From contig CM060955.1 of the NCBI GenBank assembly GCA_030765055.1, forward strand, positions 97,251,020 through 97,315,019: a DNA stretch of 64,000 bases. The letters are read 5' to 3'. The notes beneath the pieces are model-generated. The model saw only the letters and a list, made by a program, of their open reading frames with translations, was not told the DNA's origin and made no database searches. Shown here in pieces: positions 62,101-64,000 of this stretch (the first letter of the stretch is position 1; each line of letters starts with the position of its first letter). The DNA is from Mantis religiosa. Taxonomy: Eukaryota; Arthropoda; Insecta; Mantodea; Mantidae. Made by a program: the position numbers and the translations under genes.

Positions 62101-64000
62101 CTAAATAATCGCTGTTTTCTTCTTTGAGATCATCAAATATCTTCCTCCAGATACAAAACACTATTGTAGTGCAATCAAAAAGTGAGTAACTCCAGCAGAA
62201 GAATGAATTTTAACCTATATTTTTACAGTATTTATTCCCATAGTAACCTACTACATAATGGTACTCTATGACATTCACTTTATGGTAATTTACTATGGGA
62301 GTATCTGAAAGGAGTGAAATGCTCTATGGAAATCATTGAGTGTTGACTTGAATAGTTAACCTTTTTATTTCTACTACGCTCCCAAGATTATCTATTTTAT
62401 TTACATTATTTCCTAATTTTTATTAAATAATTTTTCAAGTTATGTTGTGCATATTTTCCTTACATGGATGCCAATGCTTTTTAAGTCCTTGACAGCAAGT
62501 GGAGGAAAGTATTCCATCCAATAGGTAGCATCAGCAAATTTTTTTATTTCATTATCCTCAAGGCCTAAGCTCTGCATTATTTGCCATTGATACTTTGCAC
62601 TTCCAGCCTTAGCAACAGCTTTGCTCTGAAATGTAAAAGTACGAAAATGAACTTGACAGCATTTAGAATTAACATCATAAAGCCTAGTTCCTATTATACC
62701 AAGAACAGAAACCAGAATGGAAATAATACGAAAAGCAAAATACAATAAAACATTTTTACTCACAATATATCAGGAACAAGAATAGCAATGCACTGCAGCA
62801 AATGCAATTGATTTGACCTTTGAGATGTTATTTATTTGTAACTGATCAGTAAAAATTTTTCCCCCTACTTCCAATTTATCCAACATAAGAAAGGTTGGCC
62901 AATGTCTCAATTTGCTAAACATTTTCTAAATGCAGATCATTGCTTTATCCAGTTCCTTGAACATTCCACATTCCAAGCTTCAATCTTTTATTTAATAGAA
63001 TACATTAAAATGATTTGTTAATAGATTATACTGGATTTTGCAGTTCTTTGTGGTTTTTGCCATTGTTTTTAGGCATAGCCAGTTTCGAGTTAAATATAAA
63101 CTATAAATGATGCTTTTTCTACAAGAACCAACATTAAATGGATTTGTGGGAGTCAGGATGCATATTTGCTGGAATTTCTTCCAGTTTCATTTCCCCAGCT
63201 TATGATTAGAGAGAGCTCTAGGTGTTTCATGTCACAGTCAACTTAATTTCTATATGAAGTGTCTAATACACAGAAGATGGATCTAATATGCTGTGCCCAG
63301 GAACAAGAATGAGAGTTAAACCTGAGAAAGTCTTTTTTTGCACTCCTGGGAAAATTTCTCATTAATTGTGTAAACTCAAAATATGTGTAATCTAACTTTG
63401 ACGTTCTCATTATGGTTATCGTTCTCAGTTATTATGAACCAGCCTTAATAAAATAATATCAAGTAGTAAACTTCAATAATAAATACACAGACAAAACAAA
63501 TTATGTAGAAAATGAAGCTAGCTACAGTGAAACAATGAATATTAAACAAATATAACAATTTGCAATAAAAGCCTGTTTTTTTTACTGTGGTTTTCCTTGA
63601 CCGAAGATGCGGACAAGATTTTGTGAAATCAATATCAATTAGAAAGAAGAATACCATTTTCTTAAGTTAAGTGAGGCTTTTGTTGCAAATTGTTATATTT
63701 GTATAAAACAAATCATGTTACTGCTCTGAATGCTACACACAATAAGTAAACTTACTGTCTCAGGATGATACAAATACTAATATATTACCTTCTTTCCTTT
63801 ACTTTTGTCTTTGACGATTGCATCAATAGTTGATTCTTCCTCTTTAATACTTTTATCACAGTCATCTGGGAACTTTGGAGGGAAACCAAACTCTTCCATT
63901 TCTCTCTTCAGTTTATCAGCACAAGCCTTGATAGGCATTCCAGTACAATGGAAGCCAAATGGAAACAAAACCCTTTTACCCTTAAGGCGTTTGTATCTTG
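16943..64000 (-). CDS. LARS1: cytosolic leucyl-tRNA synthetase, 17 exons visible, 5' end outside window
   Basis: Class I aminoacyl-tRNA synthetase that charges tRNA-Leu with leucine in the cytosol and, in animals, sits in the multi-synthetase complex. The spliced exons give 1,108 residues that follow the animal cytosolic enzyme (about 1,176) without gaps. The first about 70 residues with the HIGH-type motif are beyond 64000. Landmarks in order: FPFGFHCTGMPIKACADKLK (catalytic core); the CP1 editing domain, with VAATLRPETMYGQTNCWV and KEDKGTGIVTSVPSDSPDD (the second aspartate block is needed to hydrolyse mischarged tRNA in this family); the WYLDYGEE region; the KMSKS ATP-binding loop split across exons 10 and 11; the helical anticodon-binding domain; and the C-terminal extension of eukaryotic cytosolic forms. 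All splice sites are GT/AG and phases match throughout. It is single-copy-looking and intact. The introns hold nearly all the mobile elements. Confidence 0.97.
17305..18250 (-). mobile_element. internally deleted mariner-type transposon
   Basis: A 946-bp element with inverted termini (AG..GTG.TCAAAAAGAAACGAG) flanked by TA on both sides, in the intron between LARS1 exons 16 and 17. Minus-strand transposase remnants include VVTGDESWCHHFEPESKRQS (first catalytic aspartate region), then, after a deletion of the middle, a C-terminal stretch like WNWLTSQPRVFYETAIHHLL and SQGQYF. Frameshifts and stops interrupt it. A non-autonomous, dead copy. Confidence 0.8.
18411..18645 (-). CDS. LARS1: LARS1 exon 16
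   Basis: Acceptor with a long T run, TTTCAG|ATTGAAAGT, then IESIELKFSDSSEAPEKVRE, DCRPGFPLATF and LVNPQPQNGHFSHTVIVAEG; donor AAAAG|GTAAGA. 235 bp. Confidence 0.93.
18711..19958 (+). mobile_element. mariner-type transposon, nearly full length
   Basis: A 1,248-bp element in the intron between LARS1 exons 15 and 16, opposite to LARS1. Termini start .TGTTACAA on both ends in inverted orientation and TA flanks each side. The transposase frame starts at 18841 and is interrupted by a stop at 19542 and two more stops further on, but the remaining frame can be followed to about 19890. Confidence 0.8.
18841..19890 (+). pseudogene. mariner-family transposase with premature stops
   Basis: ATG at 18841 opens MEWGDYENHVAIIALHKVAK. 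An N-terminal helix-turn-helix region comes first, then ILFTDEKVFTID with the first catalytic D, then the HHPSLVMVWWGVSYSGATQL block. After a stop at 19540-19542 the frame resumes with FQQDSAPAHKA (second D) and SRSPDLNPLDY (third D). In-frame TGA and TAG codons in this second half kill the enzyme. Only a few lesions separate it from an intact protein of about 350 residues, so it is not very old. Confidence 0.8.
20250..20330 (-). mobile_element. PLE-C tail fragment
   Basis: tgattggaggaatttagtaac plus a short palindrome of caattaattgaaaaaa and ttttttcaatta. It matches the one-sided tails of family C. No coding sequence. Confidence 0.5.
20452..20664 (-). CDS. LARS1: LARS1 exon 15
   Basis: Acceptor TTTTTCAG, then ENGCLPDNKIISAELGKITE, LKKYMKRVMPFVQVVRERVE and LHYLK-like HYLKHTLD; donor TAGAT|GTAAGT. 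213 bp, phase 0. C-terminal region typical of eukaryotic cytosolic LeuRS. Confidence 0.92.
20905..21015 (+). mobile_element. PLE-E 3'-end fragment
   Basis: Contains gaggcaaagtctctgaaacatgtt and the terminus ttaaaagtaagtgttgttt...atcgactcccttt of family E (broken here at shared blocks). Everything upstream of the ribozyme region is missing, and no tail is present. Confidence 0.6.
21016..21689. other. LARS1 intron, no gene seen
   Basis: Intronic sequence with no supported coding frame or recognisable repeat. Confidence 0.5.
21690..21890 (+). mobile_element. relic of a Tc1-like transposon 5' region
   Basis: The stretch ending in tttgcaattgcttttaatgaa, then atgtccaacattagtgataa, parallels the leader and start codon of the transposase fragment at 37173-37403 (tgcaattgtgtttaatgaat, atgtctaagtatagtgacaa). 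Only the 5' part survives. Confidence 0.45.
21995..23014 (-). CDS. Penelope-like RT (partial) and GIY-YIG endonuclease
   Basis: An open frame of 339 codons starting at the fusion point. It contains FWRRYVDDVFAIIP (RT active site), LPFLDLKITRN, the linker WQFERIFKRLNLKLAPQNKF, then KSGIYQINCETCEKSYIGET (GIY-YIG nuclease) and HHFWTENHNIGHNIKLL. It ends with an acidic stretch and a stop at 21995. The RT fingers are missing, so the protein would be inactive as a polymerase, but the nuclease part is complete and uninterrupted. Confidence 0.85.
   Translation of the reverse strand: MFQLNVPQIYKFWRRYVDDVFAIIPEKLKEDSLKLLNLQDNHIQFTMEVERDNTLPFLDLKITRNRHGVDFGIYRKPTHIDNYIKKNEYNPVSHQLAAFRSLIHRLYNIPLSKEEFLKEQHIKDIAVLNGFNPAIIRNMMKRKEKLKIISKNTTLTPLKNTNWQYRTTWQFERIFKRLNLKLAPQNKFSLRNLLNKPLKNTIPNNLKSGIYQINCETCEKSYIGETKRSLLARQKEHQRNIKLKQTEKSAVSHHFWTENHNIGHNIKLLKSLSTPIELDIWEKIFINKNRDKVINFEILALNEVLKLSAPNTRWQSDRRLVVEEEEGSFSHQTAEDEIE
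23279..23320 (+). ncRNA. hammerhead-like motif, PLE-B right arm
   Basis: Core CTGAGGA (23284-23290), stem II AGATC/GATCT with a GAAT loop, GAA, palindromic stem III AACGTT, then T and C. Core bases fit, but stem I is weak (one clear pair). The same motif is mirrored at 21977-22018 on the minus strand. Confidence 0.5.
23438..24249. other. LARS1 intron, no gene seen
   Basis: No supported feature apart from the splice donor of exon 14 at its right edge. Confidence 0.5.
24250..24504 (-). CDS. LARS1: LARS1 exon 14
   Basis: Acceptor TTTTTCAG, then EGSITINAKWPASEPVDELL, LMEAAHTFRLLLKNQMQPRK and WIAKTYPPWQSTVLTTMKKL, ending HD; donor GATGAT|GTAAGT. 255 bp, phase 0. Start of the C-terminal extension. 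Confidence 0.95.
24609..24950. mobile_element. palindromic Penelope-like insertion, family F
   Basis: A 298-bp near-perfect palindrome (24608-24905; axis in ctggcgccag at 24752-24761) followed by a one-sided tail (24906-24950, with gaagctccactgtttat). The duplication tagttt(c/t)cactt lies at 24597-24608 and 24951-24962. It interrupts the left arm of the PLE at 24572-25368, so it is the younger insertion. Each arm is a PLE 3' end cut just upstream of the ribozyme. Confidence 0.8.
24798..24838 (+). ncRNA. hammerhead-like motif, PLE-F right arm
   Basis: Core CTGAGGA (24802-24808), stem II GGGGA/TCCTT including G-U pairs, GAA, stem III ACTTGT (two pairs, not fully palindromic), C, then CT pairing with AG of stem I. 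It is mirrored at 24675-24715 on the minus strand. The core is intact; stems I and III are short. Confidence 0.5.
25521..25722. mobile_element. Penelope-like inverted pair, family C
   Basis: Arms taaaaactatttgtagtcgg... and their inverse meet around acaaaagtattggaggttga. Flanks cttttaatggag (25509-25520) and attttaatgcag (25723-25734) look like a worn 12-bp duplication. The tail cactgttactaaattcctc is on the right only. The ribozyme region is reduced to GGAGG...GAAACTAGTCCCTC, so stem II and CTGA are lost. Confidence 0.7.
25735..26345 (-). mobile_element. decayed LINE 3' part
   Basis: Minus-strand pieces in two frames: KLLGLFVDECLKWTGQLNYI and RKIVYYSYFHTVLSYGI (end of RT), and GITIYNKLPQTFREVQNQNL nearer the C-terminus. 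These are typical of Jockey/CR1-type LINEs. The 3' end is cut by the adjacent PLE-C insertion. Confidence 0.65.
26346..26738. other. LARS1 intron, no gene seen
   Basis: No supported feature. Confidence 0.45.
26739..26918. repeat. head-to-head pair of tRNA-derived SINE heads (palindrome)
   Basis: Inverted arms at 26739-26817 and 26839-26918 around a 21-bp centre. Each arm is the family-1 SINE head (gaaaaattcaatgccatggc ... ctaacccattga). The arms differ at only a few bases, so the pair can form a cruciform of about 80 bp. Confidence 0.7.
26919..27641. other. LARS1 intron, no gene seen
   Basis: No supported gene or repeat. Confidence 0.5.
27654..29348. mobile_element. Penelope-like inverted pair, family E
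   Basis: A minus-strand copy (27700-28253) joins a longer plus-strand copy (about 28255-29348). The duplication aattataaaaaa at 27642-27653 and 29349-29360 is perfect. The one-sided tail is on the left (ggaagtgttgaaaacagtg). The plus copy includes RT remains (RYVDDIFAIVP near 28298) and a decayed GIY-YIG; both ends have a TTGAGGA-type ribozyme relic with C3 lost. Confidence 0.85.
27742..28253 (-). pseudogene. GIY-YIG endonuclease fragment of PLE-E
   Basis: Two overlapping pieces in different frames: KKSGIYQIECRDCSQIYIGR TKRN-type nuclease start (27981-28253) and LSTWEQIFISKNGNKVFNFN to the C-terminus (27742-28002). One frameshift near 27990 separates them. Confidence 0.7.
29361..29925. other. 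LARS1 intron, no gene seen
   Basis: No supported feature before the donor of exon 13. Confidence 0.45.
29926..30160 (-). CDS. LARS1: LARS1 exon 13
   Basis: Acceptor ACTTACAG, then EMNQKIQETDENYKNMLFKD, ALRTGFFELQASRDKYREL and SPICPHVAEHVWELLGK; donor GCAAG|GTAAGT. 235 bp. Anticodon-binding domain, with the CPH.AEH.W motif common to LeuRS, IleRS and ValRS. Confidence 0.95.
30161..32619. other. large LARS1 intron, mostly unannotated
   Basis: No coding frame stands out. A short relic of the tRNA SINE family 1 (catggccaggatttgaa) is seen near 30440. The rest is AT-rich unique-looking sequence. Confidence 0.5.
32620..32728 (-). CDS. LARS1: LARS1 exon 12
   Basis: Acceptor TTCTCAG, then ILRLYTFIEWVKEIITNRNT and LRTGPADTFNDRVFL; donor CTGAG|GTATGA. 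109 bp. Start of the helical anticodon-binding domain. Confidence 0.93.
32808..32946 (-). CDS. LARS1: LARS1 exon 11 (KMSKS loop)
   Basis: Acceptor TATTCCAG|ATGTCCAAG, encoding MSKSEGNFLTLSEAVQQFSA, LADAGDSVEDANF and TMADA; donor GCAG|GTGAGT. 139 bp. MSKS joins the preceding lysine to give KMSKS, the ATP-binding loop that stabilises the leucyl-adenylate transition state. Confidence 0.96.
33060..33370 (+). repeat. dispersed repeat of unknown type, copy 2
   Basis: Related to 16375-16690 over most of its length and in the same orientation; see that entry for the shared blocks. Located in the intron between LARS1 exons 10 and 11. Confidence 0.6.
33430..33545 (-). mobile_element. PLE-C tail and 3'-end fragment
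   Basis: ggaaggatttagtaac, then aaaactatctgtagttgg, matches the tail and 3' terminus of family C, without an inverted partner that I can follow. Confidence 0.5.
33880..34153 (-). CDS. LARS1: LARS1 exon 10
   Basis: Acceptor CTTACAG, then PEQMVPEVWDYIFFKNAKFP, a REFEYWYPVNLRCSGKDLIQ block and KGIRANGHLMLNSAK; donor GCAAAG|GTATTT. 274 bp. The final K is the first residue of the KMSKS signature completed in exon 11. Confidence 0.95.
34571..34675 (-). repeat. tRNA-derived SINE (family 2) head
   Basis: Minus strand: a tRNA-like head with A box ggtagcgtaaatggtagcg, tgtctgcctcacgttcaag, and B box cgagttcggatctcgg. The same head opens the SINE at 51458. In a LARS1 intron. Confidence 0.65.
34813..34951 (-). 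CDS. LARS1: LARS1 exon 9
   Basis: Acceptor TATTTTAG, then TKLPWDEQWLIESLSDSTIY, MAYYTVAHFLQGGTFKGDKP and NMLNI plus two bases; donor ATCAA|GTAAGT. 139 bp. Leucine/adenylate-binding core region in this family. Confidence 0.94.
35176..35390. mobile_element. Penelope-like inverted pair, family G
   Basis: A 215-bp insertion with the perfect 12-bp duplication aaacagtgatgt at 35164-35175 and 35391-35402. Inverted arms (gcattgcttcactcacag / ctgtgtgagtgaagcaatg-type) enclose a ribozyme-like centre. The tail with gacagtgaagtac is on the left only. No coding sequence remains. Confidence 0.8.
35293..35332 (+). ncRNA. hammerhead-like motif, PLE-G
   Basis: Core CTGATGA (35296-35302) is the canonical hammerhead sequence. 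Stem II has GGGAGC/GCACTT with one mismatch and an AACA loop, then GAAAAATGTCCT. Stem III is disturbed compared with GAAACATG in the mirror arm, so this copy is probably weak. Confidence 0.5.
35681..37022 (-). mobile_element. 1.34-kb Tc1/mariner-like (IS630-type) element, copy 1
   Basis: Nearly identical to 51646-52967. Ends are imperfect inverted repeats: tctgtttcatataaccttgccc on the left against cttgtttcacgtaagcttgccc on the right (read inward). The minus strand carries a transposase N-terminal part from ATG at 36589-36591. The catalytic DDE half is missing, so the element is non-autonomous and must have been moved by a relative. It ends about 100 bp from a separate transposase fragment at 37173. 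Confidence 0.7.
35985..36591 (-). pseudogene. truncated transposase N-terminal region
   Basis: Opens MAESTASFSLKYRKNNYL and continues SVREVEQLGSEVTGVSVRSV, then TGKLTTPGKSRNKQ, interrupted near 36316. After a frame change come ELPNISNISSAVNEDADLPN, LLIQLGFVNEKRGKKNVLKD and DIAVWRRRYL. This order matches the DNA-binding half of a Tc1-like transposase family common in arthropods (SVRTV.RI, GKKR..., RR.YL). The DDE domain is absent. Confidence 0.55.
37120..37500 (+). pseudogene. N-terminal fragment of a related transposase
   Basis: ATG at about 37209 opens MSKYSDKRKPERALEPNKTV, then RHTREIICSVREYFDDEKLK and IPFSKVLDRTSRA, and after a stop VSVRALRLRLGKKS. The same domain order as the family's DNA-binding region (HTH with REII, IPL.KV..RT..A). 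Only the first part of the protein exists; the leader resembles 21690-21890. Confidence 0.5.
37501..38020. other. LARS1 intron with a tiny PLE remnant
   Basis: Near 37848-37893 is a PLE 3' terminus (ttaagataagtgaggtttta) between two copies of atactgtaataagt (37834-37847 and 37894-37907), consistent with a very short insertion. An AAT-rich simple repeat lies at 37659-37682. Confidence 0.45.
38034..38371. mobile_element. Penelope-like inverted pair, family C
   Basis: Flanked by taattttcaaag at 38022-38033 and 38372-38383. Arms carry gtcagtttttaatactttgt and its inverse. The centre has a matching inverted stretch around gtctgctctcttctctcac. The tail (gattggaagaatttagtaac) is on the left only. 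The ribozyme region reads TTGAAAA...GAAACTAGT, with core bases C3 and G8 lost but stems I and III kept. Confidence 0.75.
38429..38616 (-). CDS. LARS1: LARS1 exon 8
   Basis: Acceptor TTAACAG, then SGDECVVALCNQWYLDYGEE to HEYACSRTYGLG; donor TTGG|GTATGT. 188 bp. The CNQWYLDYGE and ACSRTYGLG blocks are hallmarks of cytosolic LeuRS. Confidence 0.95.
38617..39359. other. LARS1 intron, no gene seen
   Basis: AT-rich; no supported feature. Confidence 0.45.
39372..39480. mobile_element. minimal Penelope-like inverted pair
   Basis: A 109-bp insertion between (a/t)agtttattgt copies at 39360-39371 and 39481-39492. Inverted arms are tatacaaatataacaattt and its complement around taagtgaagttttaagt. The tail gaagctattaacagcgaag is on the left only. 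Confidence 0.65.
39730..39854 (-). CDS. LARS1: LARS1 exon 7
   Basis: Acceptor CCTTAG|GTAATGCTT, then VMLVGEFKGKKIQDVKKALQ, then KQMIERSEAVLYYEPEKQII and S plus two bases; donor TTCCAG|GTAAGT. 125 bp. End of the editing domain, returning to the catalytic core. Confidence 0.93.
40146..40632 (+). repeat. gypsy 5' LTR
   Basis: TGTCACCCGAGC...AAAGTCACA. Contains TATATAA at 40354-40360 followed by an agtcagtcagtcag stretch as a likely initiation region, and AATAAA at 40571-40576 as a poly(A) signal. Confidence 0.9.
40669..41640 (+). CDS. chimeric Gag-like coiled coil / RNase H protein
   Basis: ATG at 40669 opens MDAALEKILEKMMEMKAEQT. About 120 residues are heptad-like, rich in K, E, A and M (coiled coil). 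From about residue 140 comes the RT/RNase H junction (WTEDAENAFQHLKETLCSAP), then FIVDTDASDHCIGGVLLQ with the first RNase H acidic residues, YYSKTLSKAEKNYCVTRREL with the next, and LRTDHSALTWI. The stop is at 41638-41640. The capsid, protease and RT catalytic parts that normally lie between are gone, yet the frame is kept. 323 residues. Confidence 0.8.
   Translation: MDAALEKILEKMMEMKAEQTLEMKTANENLAAKTEAANDNITAELKQMKTANDITRKMEEMKAELTAKMETANNNLATTMTAKMAELTTEMMEANEVLAVKFEERLVGVRDDVMNLGKRMGQVDDRLNDLEEKTDNIAKPLTRLTEEHRPYVWTEDAENAFQHLKETLCSAPILGFPQPGGAFIVDTDASDHCIGGVLLQIQDGHERVIAYYSKTLSKAEKNYCVTRRELLAVVKTLEHFHKYLYGQPFHLRTDHSALTWILSFKNLEGQTARWVQRLQEYNFTSEHRRGKSHGNADAMSRRPCPEECGQCTRVEEKERAAAV
41641..42085 (+). 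pseudogene. integrase zinc-binding region and Pol C-terminal remnant
   Basis: The frame continues after the stop at 41640. The H..H...C-type N-terminal part of an integrase is seen as VLPRSKVPEVLEEVHAGTSG, then HLGANRTIDKLRQRYFWLRL, followed by a stop at 42013-42015. The end of Pol (VVHLDRLARYDGAVRDDQL) follows in another frame. The DDE catalytic core between these pieces is deleted. Confidence 0.7.
42097..42579 (+). repeat. gypsy 3' LTR
   Basis: Near-identical to the 5' LTR, with a changed stretch around 42390-42430 and a 4-bp loss that turns gaaataaagaac into gaaatgaac. The AATAAA present in the 5' LTR is therefore missing here, and any transcript would lack its own 3' signal. Confidence 0.9.
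42584..44682. other. LARS1 intron, no gene seen
   Basis: No frame or repeat is convincing in these 2.1 kb. AT-rich, apparently unique. Confidence 0.45.
44683..45005 (-). mobile_element. LINE 3'-end fragment
   Basis: Minus-strand pieces LHRIGIYTNPNCPLCNKEEE with a C..C...H...C knuckle (44702-44890) and an upstream piece (44799-45002) in another frame. The tail is a CAA repeat. Same general family as 48321-49265, but a different subfamily. Confidence 0.6.
45272..45412 (-). CDS. LARS1: LARS1 exon 6
   Basis: Too interrupted for simple ORF finding, but clear on translation: acceptor CCTACAG, then ISIIELPEYGNLSAVTLYER, then KIQSQNDKEKLQQAKEMVYL and KGFYDG, donor GGA|GTAAGT. 141 bp, phase 0. It matches the 'IE.PG.GNLSAVT.C..L.I.SQND' region of animal LARS1. 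Confidence 0.93.
45550..45985 (-). repeat. tRNA-headed SINE
   Basis: Minus strand: a tRNA-like head near 45985 with tgactcatagtttcatctgg and the B box gggtttgactccc, followed by a long body with ggggtttcccgggtccca. Resembles the 12886-13520 element in layout. A body of about 400 bp without an open frame. Confidence 0.55.
45990..47977. other. LARS1 intron, little visible
   Basis: AT-rich sequence. Around 47695-47800 a short stretch (cgaaatggcgacctgcatta) looks like an old transposon relic but is too decayed to assign. Confidence 0.4.
47993..48047 (-). mobile_element. tail-only PLE-E insertion
   Basis: Just 55 bp, made of the family-E tail (in reverse: cttgaaagtgttgaaaacag) and a few terminal bases. 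It lies between perfect direct repeats aattacatgacagga at 47978-47992 and 48048-48062. No coding or ribozyme sequence. Confidence 0.75.
48321..49265 (-). mobile_element. 5'-truncated LINE with RNase H domain
   Basis: Flanked by near-identical aat(c)ttcacccaca at 48308-48320 and 49266-49279. Minus strand: RNase H with IRIYTDGSFINKQDAGAGVY, ETSNHYDGELTAIKAALQ and VILTDSKSAIDGIV, then IPAHVELLGNERPDQLAKKG, then the C-terminal knuckle CTICKEDVIMNKHHLDKC. It ends in a CAA repeat. The combination of RNase H and a zinc knuckle after RT points to the I/R1-like group. Frameshifts are present. Confidence 0.8.
49281..49800. other. LARS1 intron, no gene seen
   Basis: No supported feature. Confidence 0.4.
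49802..50330. mobile_element. old Penelope-like inverted pair
   Basis: The left arm (minus) has a CTGATGA...CAAAACAT relic; the right arm (plus) has ctgtcaactgaagatggc. Both are followed outward by similar AT-rich termini (attctaattttacaatg / attctgattttataaaag). Strongly decayed; GAAA is changed in both, so no active ribozyme is expected. Confidence 0.45.
50423..50641 (-). CDS. LARS1: LARS1 exon 5 (editing-site aspartates)
   Basis: Acceptor GTTGAAG|GAT, donor GAGCCA|GTAAGT, 219 bp, phase 0. Encodes DILGAVLQAPLSFEKKIYAL and LTIKEDKGTGIVTSVPSDSP followed by DD, the conserved acidic block of the hydrolytic editing pocket. Confidence 0.95.
50642..51457. other. LARS1 intron, no gene seen
   Basis: No supported feature upstream of exon 5. 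Confidence 0.45.
51458..53022 (+). repeat. tRNA-derived SINE (family 2) split by a DNA transposon
   Basis: Left part 51458-51645: a tRNA-like head (ggtagcatggtggtagcg, cgagttcgaatctcgg) and body ending ggactcatttgagcatcat. Right part 52968-53022: gtccgatatgacttaatgtt, then ggaggacgtaaattac and an A-rich end. The fragment at 55590-55690 shows the uninterrupted join of these parts, proving that 51646-52967 was inserted into the SINE. The SINE end is about 90 bp from the LARS1 exon 4 donor. Confidence 0.75.
51646..52967 (-). mobile_element. 1.32-kb Tc1/mariner-like element, copy 2
   Basis: About 95% or more identical by eye to 35681-37022, with the same termini and the same minus-strand transposase remnant. 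A small deletion near 52545 removes the start codon that copy 1 still has, so copy 2 cannot make even the truncated protein. Inserted in a SINE. Confidence 0.75.
53113..53344 (-). CDS. LARS1: LARS1 exon 4 (start of editing domain)
   Basis: Acceptor TTTTACAG|TGCACTG, donor GGCCAG|GTAATT, 232 bp. Encodes ALKGKEVFLVAATLRPETMY, which holds the threonine-rich editing-site segment, then RRAARNMSYQGF and ELTGQ. A SINE carrying a nested DNA transposon lies less than 100 bp downstream of its donor. Confidence 0.95.
53345..53799. other. LARS1 intron, no gene seen
   Basis: No supported feature. Confidence 0.4.
53800..54595 (+). mobile_element. Penelope-like element, family C, longest copy
   Basis: Decayed plus-strand frame: GIY-YIG remains around 54100-54200 (a CKNCEKCYID..KRNLKTRVKE-like stretch), then SAVAFHFWNKNLDFDPNPKL, LTTWENIFI and MNFEIPPV, followed by a ribozyme relic (54445-54486) and the terminus with tccctcgataatata. 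The family tail (actgttactaaattcctcc) closes it near 54590. Confidence 0.7.
54445..54486 (+). ncRNA. hammerhead relic, PLE-C
   Basis: Stem I GAGG/CCTC and palindromic stem III ACTAGT are kept and GAA is present, but the core reads TTGAAAA instead of CTGANGA. C3 and G8 are changed, so it should not cleave. Confidence 0.4.
54600..54910 (-). mobile_element. LINE RNase H relic
   Basis: Minus strand: KLVFQWILVHCDITGNENAD MLA-like sequence, the end of a LINE RNase H domain, plus a weak upstream SSYLIQKL region. Directly abuts the PLE-C end. Confidence 0.55.
55020..55150 (+). repeat. tandem hammerhead-like PLE fragments
   Basis: gctgaagataaaaatgag then aaaactagtcg, followed at once by a second version, gatgaagatgcaaatgaatg then gaaaataatcc, each preceded by ggaaacaaattag. 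A duplicated, decayed PLE ribozyme region. Confidence 0.4.
55364..55448 (+). mobile_element. minimal PLE-B insertion (85 bp)
   Basis: Flanked by tatattacaata at 55352-55363 and 55449-55460. It consists of an inverted PLE-B terminus (tttacactcaacttcactta) joined directly to the PLE-B tail (aagaatacttcactgttaat...). The tail is about 50 bases nearly identical to 23383-23425. Confidence 0.75.
55590..55690 (-). repeat. SINE family 2 tail, uninterrupted
   Basis: Minus strand: ggaccctgggctcatttgag, then gtccgatatgacttaacgtt, ggaggatgtaaac, then a poly-A. It serves as the empty-site comparison for the SINE split at 51646-52967. Confidence 0.65.
55752..55880 (-). pseudogene. acidic coding-like fragment, origin unknown
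   Basis: Minus strand reads NKNGNEQDDIEDDSGENDVE, AEETILNVNEVITHLNSI. It could be the C-terminus of a pogo/Tigger-like transposase, which often has such acidic linkers, but nothing else of a transposase is seen nearby. Confidence 0.3.
55880..55980 (+). mobile_element. PLE-C 3' terminus with tail
   Basis: gtaagtgacaaagtgtcaaa, then ctacaaatagttttttcaat and the tail tcactgttactaaattcctc. No inverted partner is visible. Confidence 0.55.
56190..56650 (-). pseudogene. decayed Tc1-like (IS630-type) transposase
   Basis: Minus strand, in several frames: LSERTIKRIVKERKHNEN, then TNVLLEGFKPFIFRKN, INIQGSKSSLNRIVRKLVFK and KRKFL. This is the order of the DNA-binding half of the same family as at 35985-36591. 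Many stops; old. Confidence 0.5.
56651..57537. other. LARS1 intron, no gene seen
   Basis: No supported feature. Confidence 0.4.
57538..57782 (-). CDS. LARS1: LARS1 exon 3
   Basis: Acceptor TTACAG|GTGGACTGG, donor CTAAG|GTAAGA, 245 bp. Encodes VDWRRTFITTDANPFYDQFV, ERNKVMYGKRYTIFSPKDGQ, and ends at PFPSSL plus two bases of a serine codon. It leads into the CP1 editing domain. Confidence 0.95.
57783..59127. other. LARS1 intron, no gene seen
   Basis: AT-rich. Several short open frames have no recognisable content. Confidence 0.4.
59128..59580. mobile_element. Penelope-like inverted pair, family B-like
   Basis: Inverted outer arms: ataaaatataatttgttaca... (59161 on) against ...acaaattatattttat (to about 59577). 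The tail gaagctaataacagtgaagt is on the left only. Flanks atgtggaactga and atgttgaactaa may be a worn 12-bp duplication. The centre has weak PLE coding remains. The ribozyme is in the left (minus) copy. Confidence 0.65.
59226..59266 (-). ncRNA. hammerhead ribozyme motif with intact core
   Basis: Minus strand: stem I CAG, core CTGAAGA, stem II GCAAG/TTTGT (G-U at both ends) with a TGAAGTA loop, GAA, palindromic stem III ACTAGT, C, then CTG pairing with CAG. All invariant core bases are present. Confidence 0.6.
59928..61239. mobile_element. Penelope-like inverted pair, family E
   Basis: A minus-strand copy (to about 60640) fused to a plus-strand copy (about 60645-61239). The duplication is tgtataaagat(a/g) at 59916-59927 and 61240-61251. 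The tail (cttggaagtgttgaaaacag) is on the left only. Both copies hold GIY-YIG C-terminal pieces (LSTWEQIFISKNRSKVFNFD) with frameshifts. Ribozyme relics with TTGAGGA at both ends. Confidence 0.85.
61427..61675 (-). repeat. tRNA-derived SINE (family 3)
   Basis: Minus strand: a T-rich flank, then a tRNA-like head (gtggctaagtgattagaccg, gggttggatcccagg), a GC-rich body, and the tail with aagcaggcattaaatgctac. The tail also occurs at 6185-6245. Confidence 0.65.
62042..62160 (-). CDS. possible exon of an unidentified nested gene
   Basis: Minus strand: a pyrimidine-rich acceptor (ctttttgattgcactacaatag), then an open stretch reading KIFDDLKEENSDYLDYIDDF and HKENNGNVVVPIVQ, then CAG|GTAAGG. The wording looks like real protein. 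It does not fit LARS1: its frame clashes with the phase-0 junction between exons 2 and 3, and LARS1 has no such segment. It could be an exon of another gene on the same strand or a captured fragment. No partner exon was found. Confidence 0.35.
62464..62625 (-). CDS. LARS1: LARS1 exon 2
   Basis: Acceptor TTTCAG, donor CAT|GTAAGG, 162 bp, phase 0 at both ends. Encodes SKAVAKAGSAKYQWQIMQSL to FPPLAVKDLKSIGIH, the stretch before the WRR...FITT block. The length and the match to the family leave little doubt. Confidence 0.95.
62626..63492. other. LARS1 intron, no gene seen
   Basis: No supported feature between exon 2 and the PLE at 63507. Confidence 0.4.
63507..63704. mobile_element. Penelope-like inverted pair, small
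   Basis: Flanks aaaacaaattatgt (63493-63506) and aaaacaaatcatgt (63705-63718). Inverted arms are aaatataacaatttgcaata and its counterpart. The tail gaagctagctacagtgaaac is on the left only. The plus-strand centre has ccgaagatgcggacaag...gtgaaatc, a hammerhead relic with U4 changed to C. Confidence 0.7.
63789..64000 (-). CDS. LARS1: LARS1 exon 1 of window (partial)
   Basis: Begins outside the window with RYKRLKGKRVLFPFGFHCTG and runs through the core ADKLKRE motif to a lysine-rich linker ending GKK. Donor is AAG|GTAATA and the exon ends in phase 0. It covers the part of the Rossmann fold just after the HIGH loop. Confidence 0.93.
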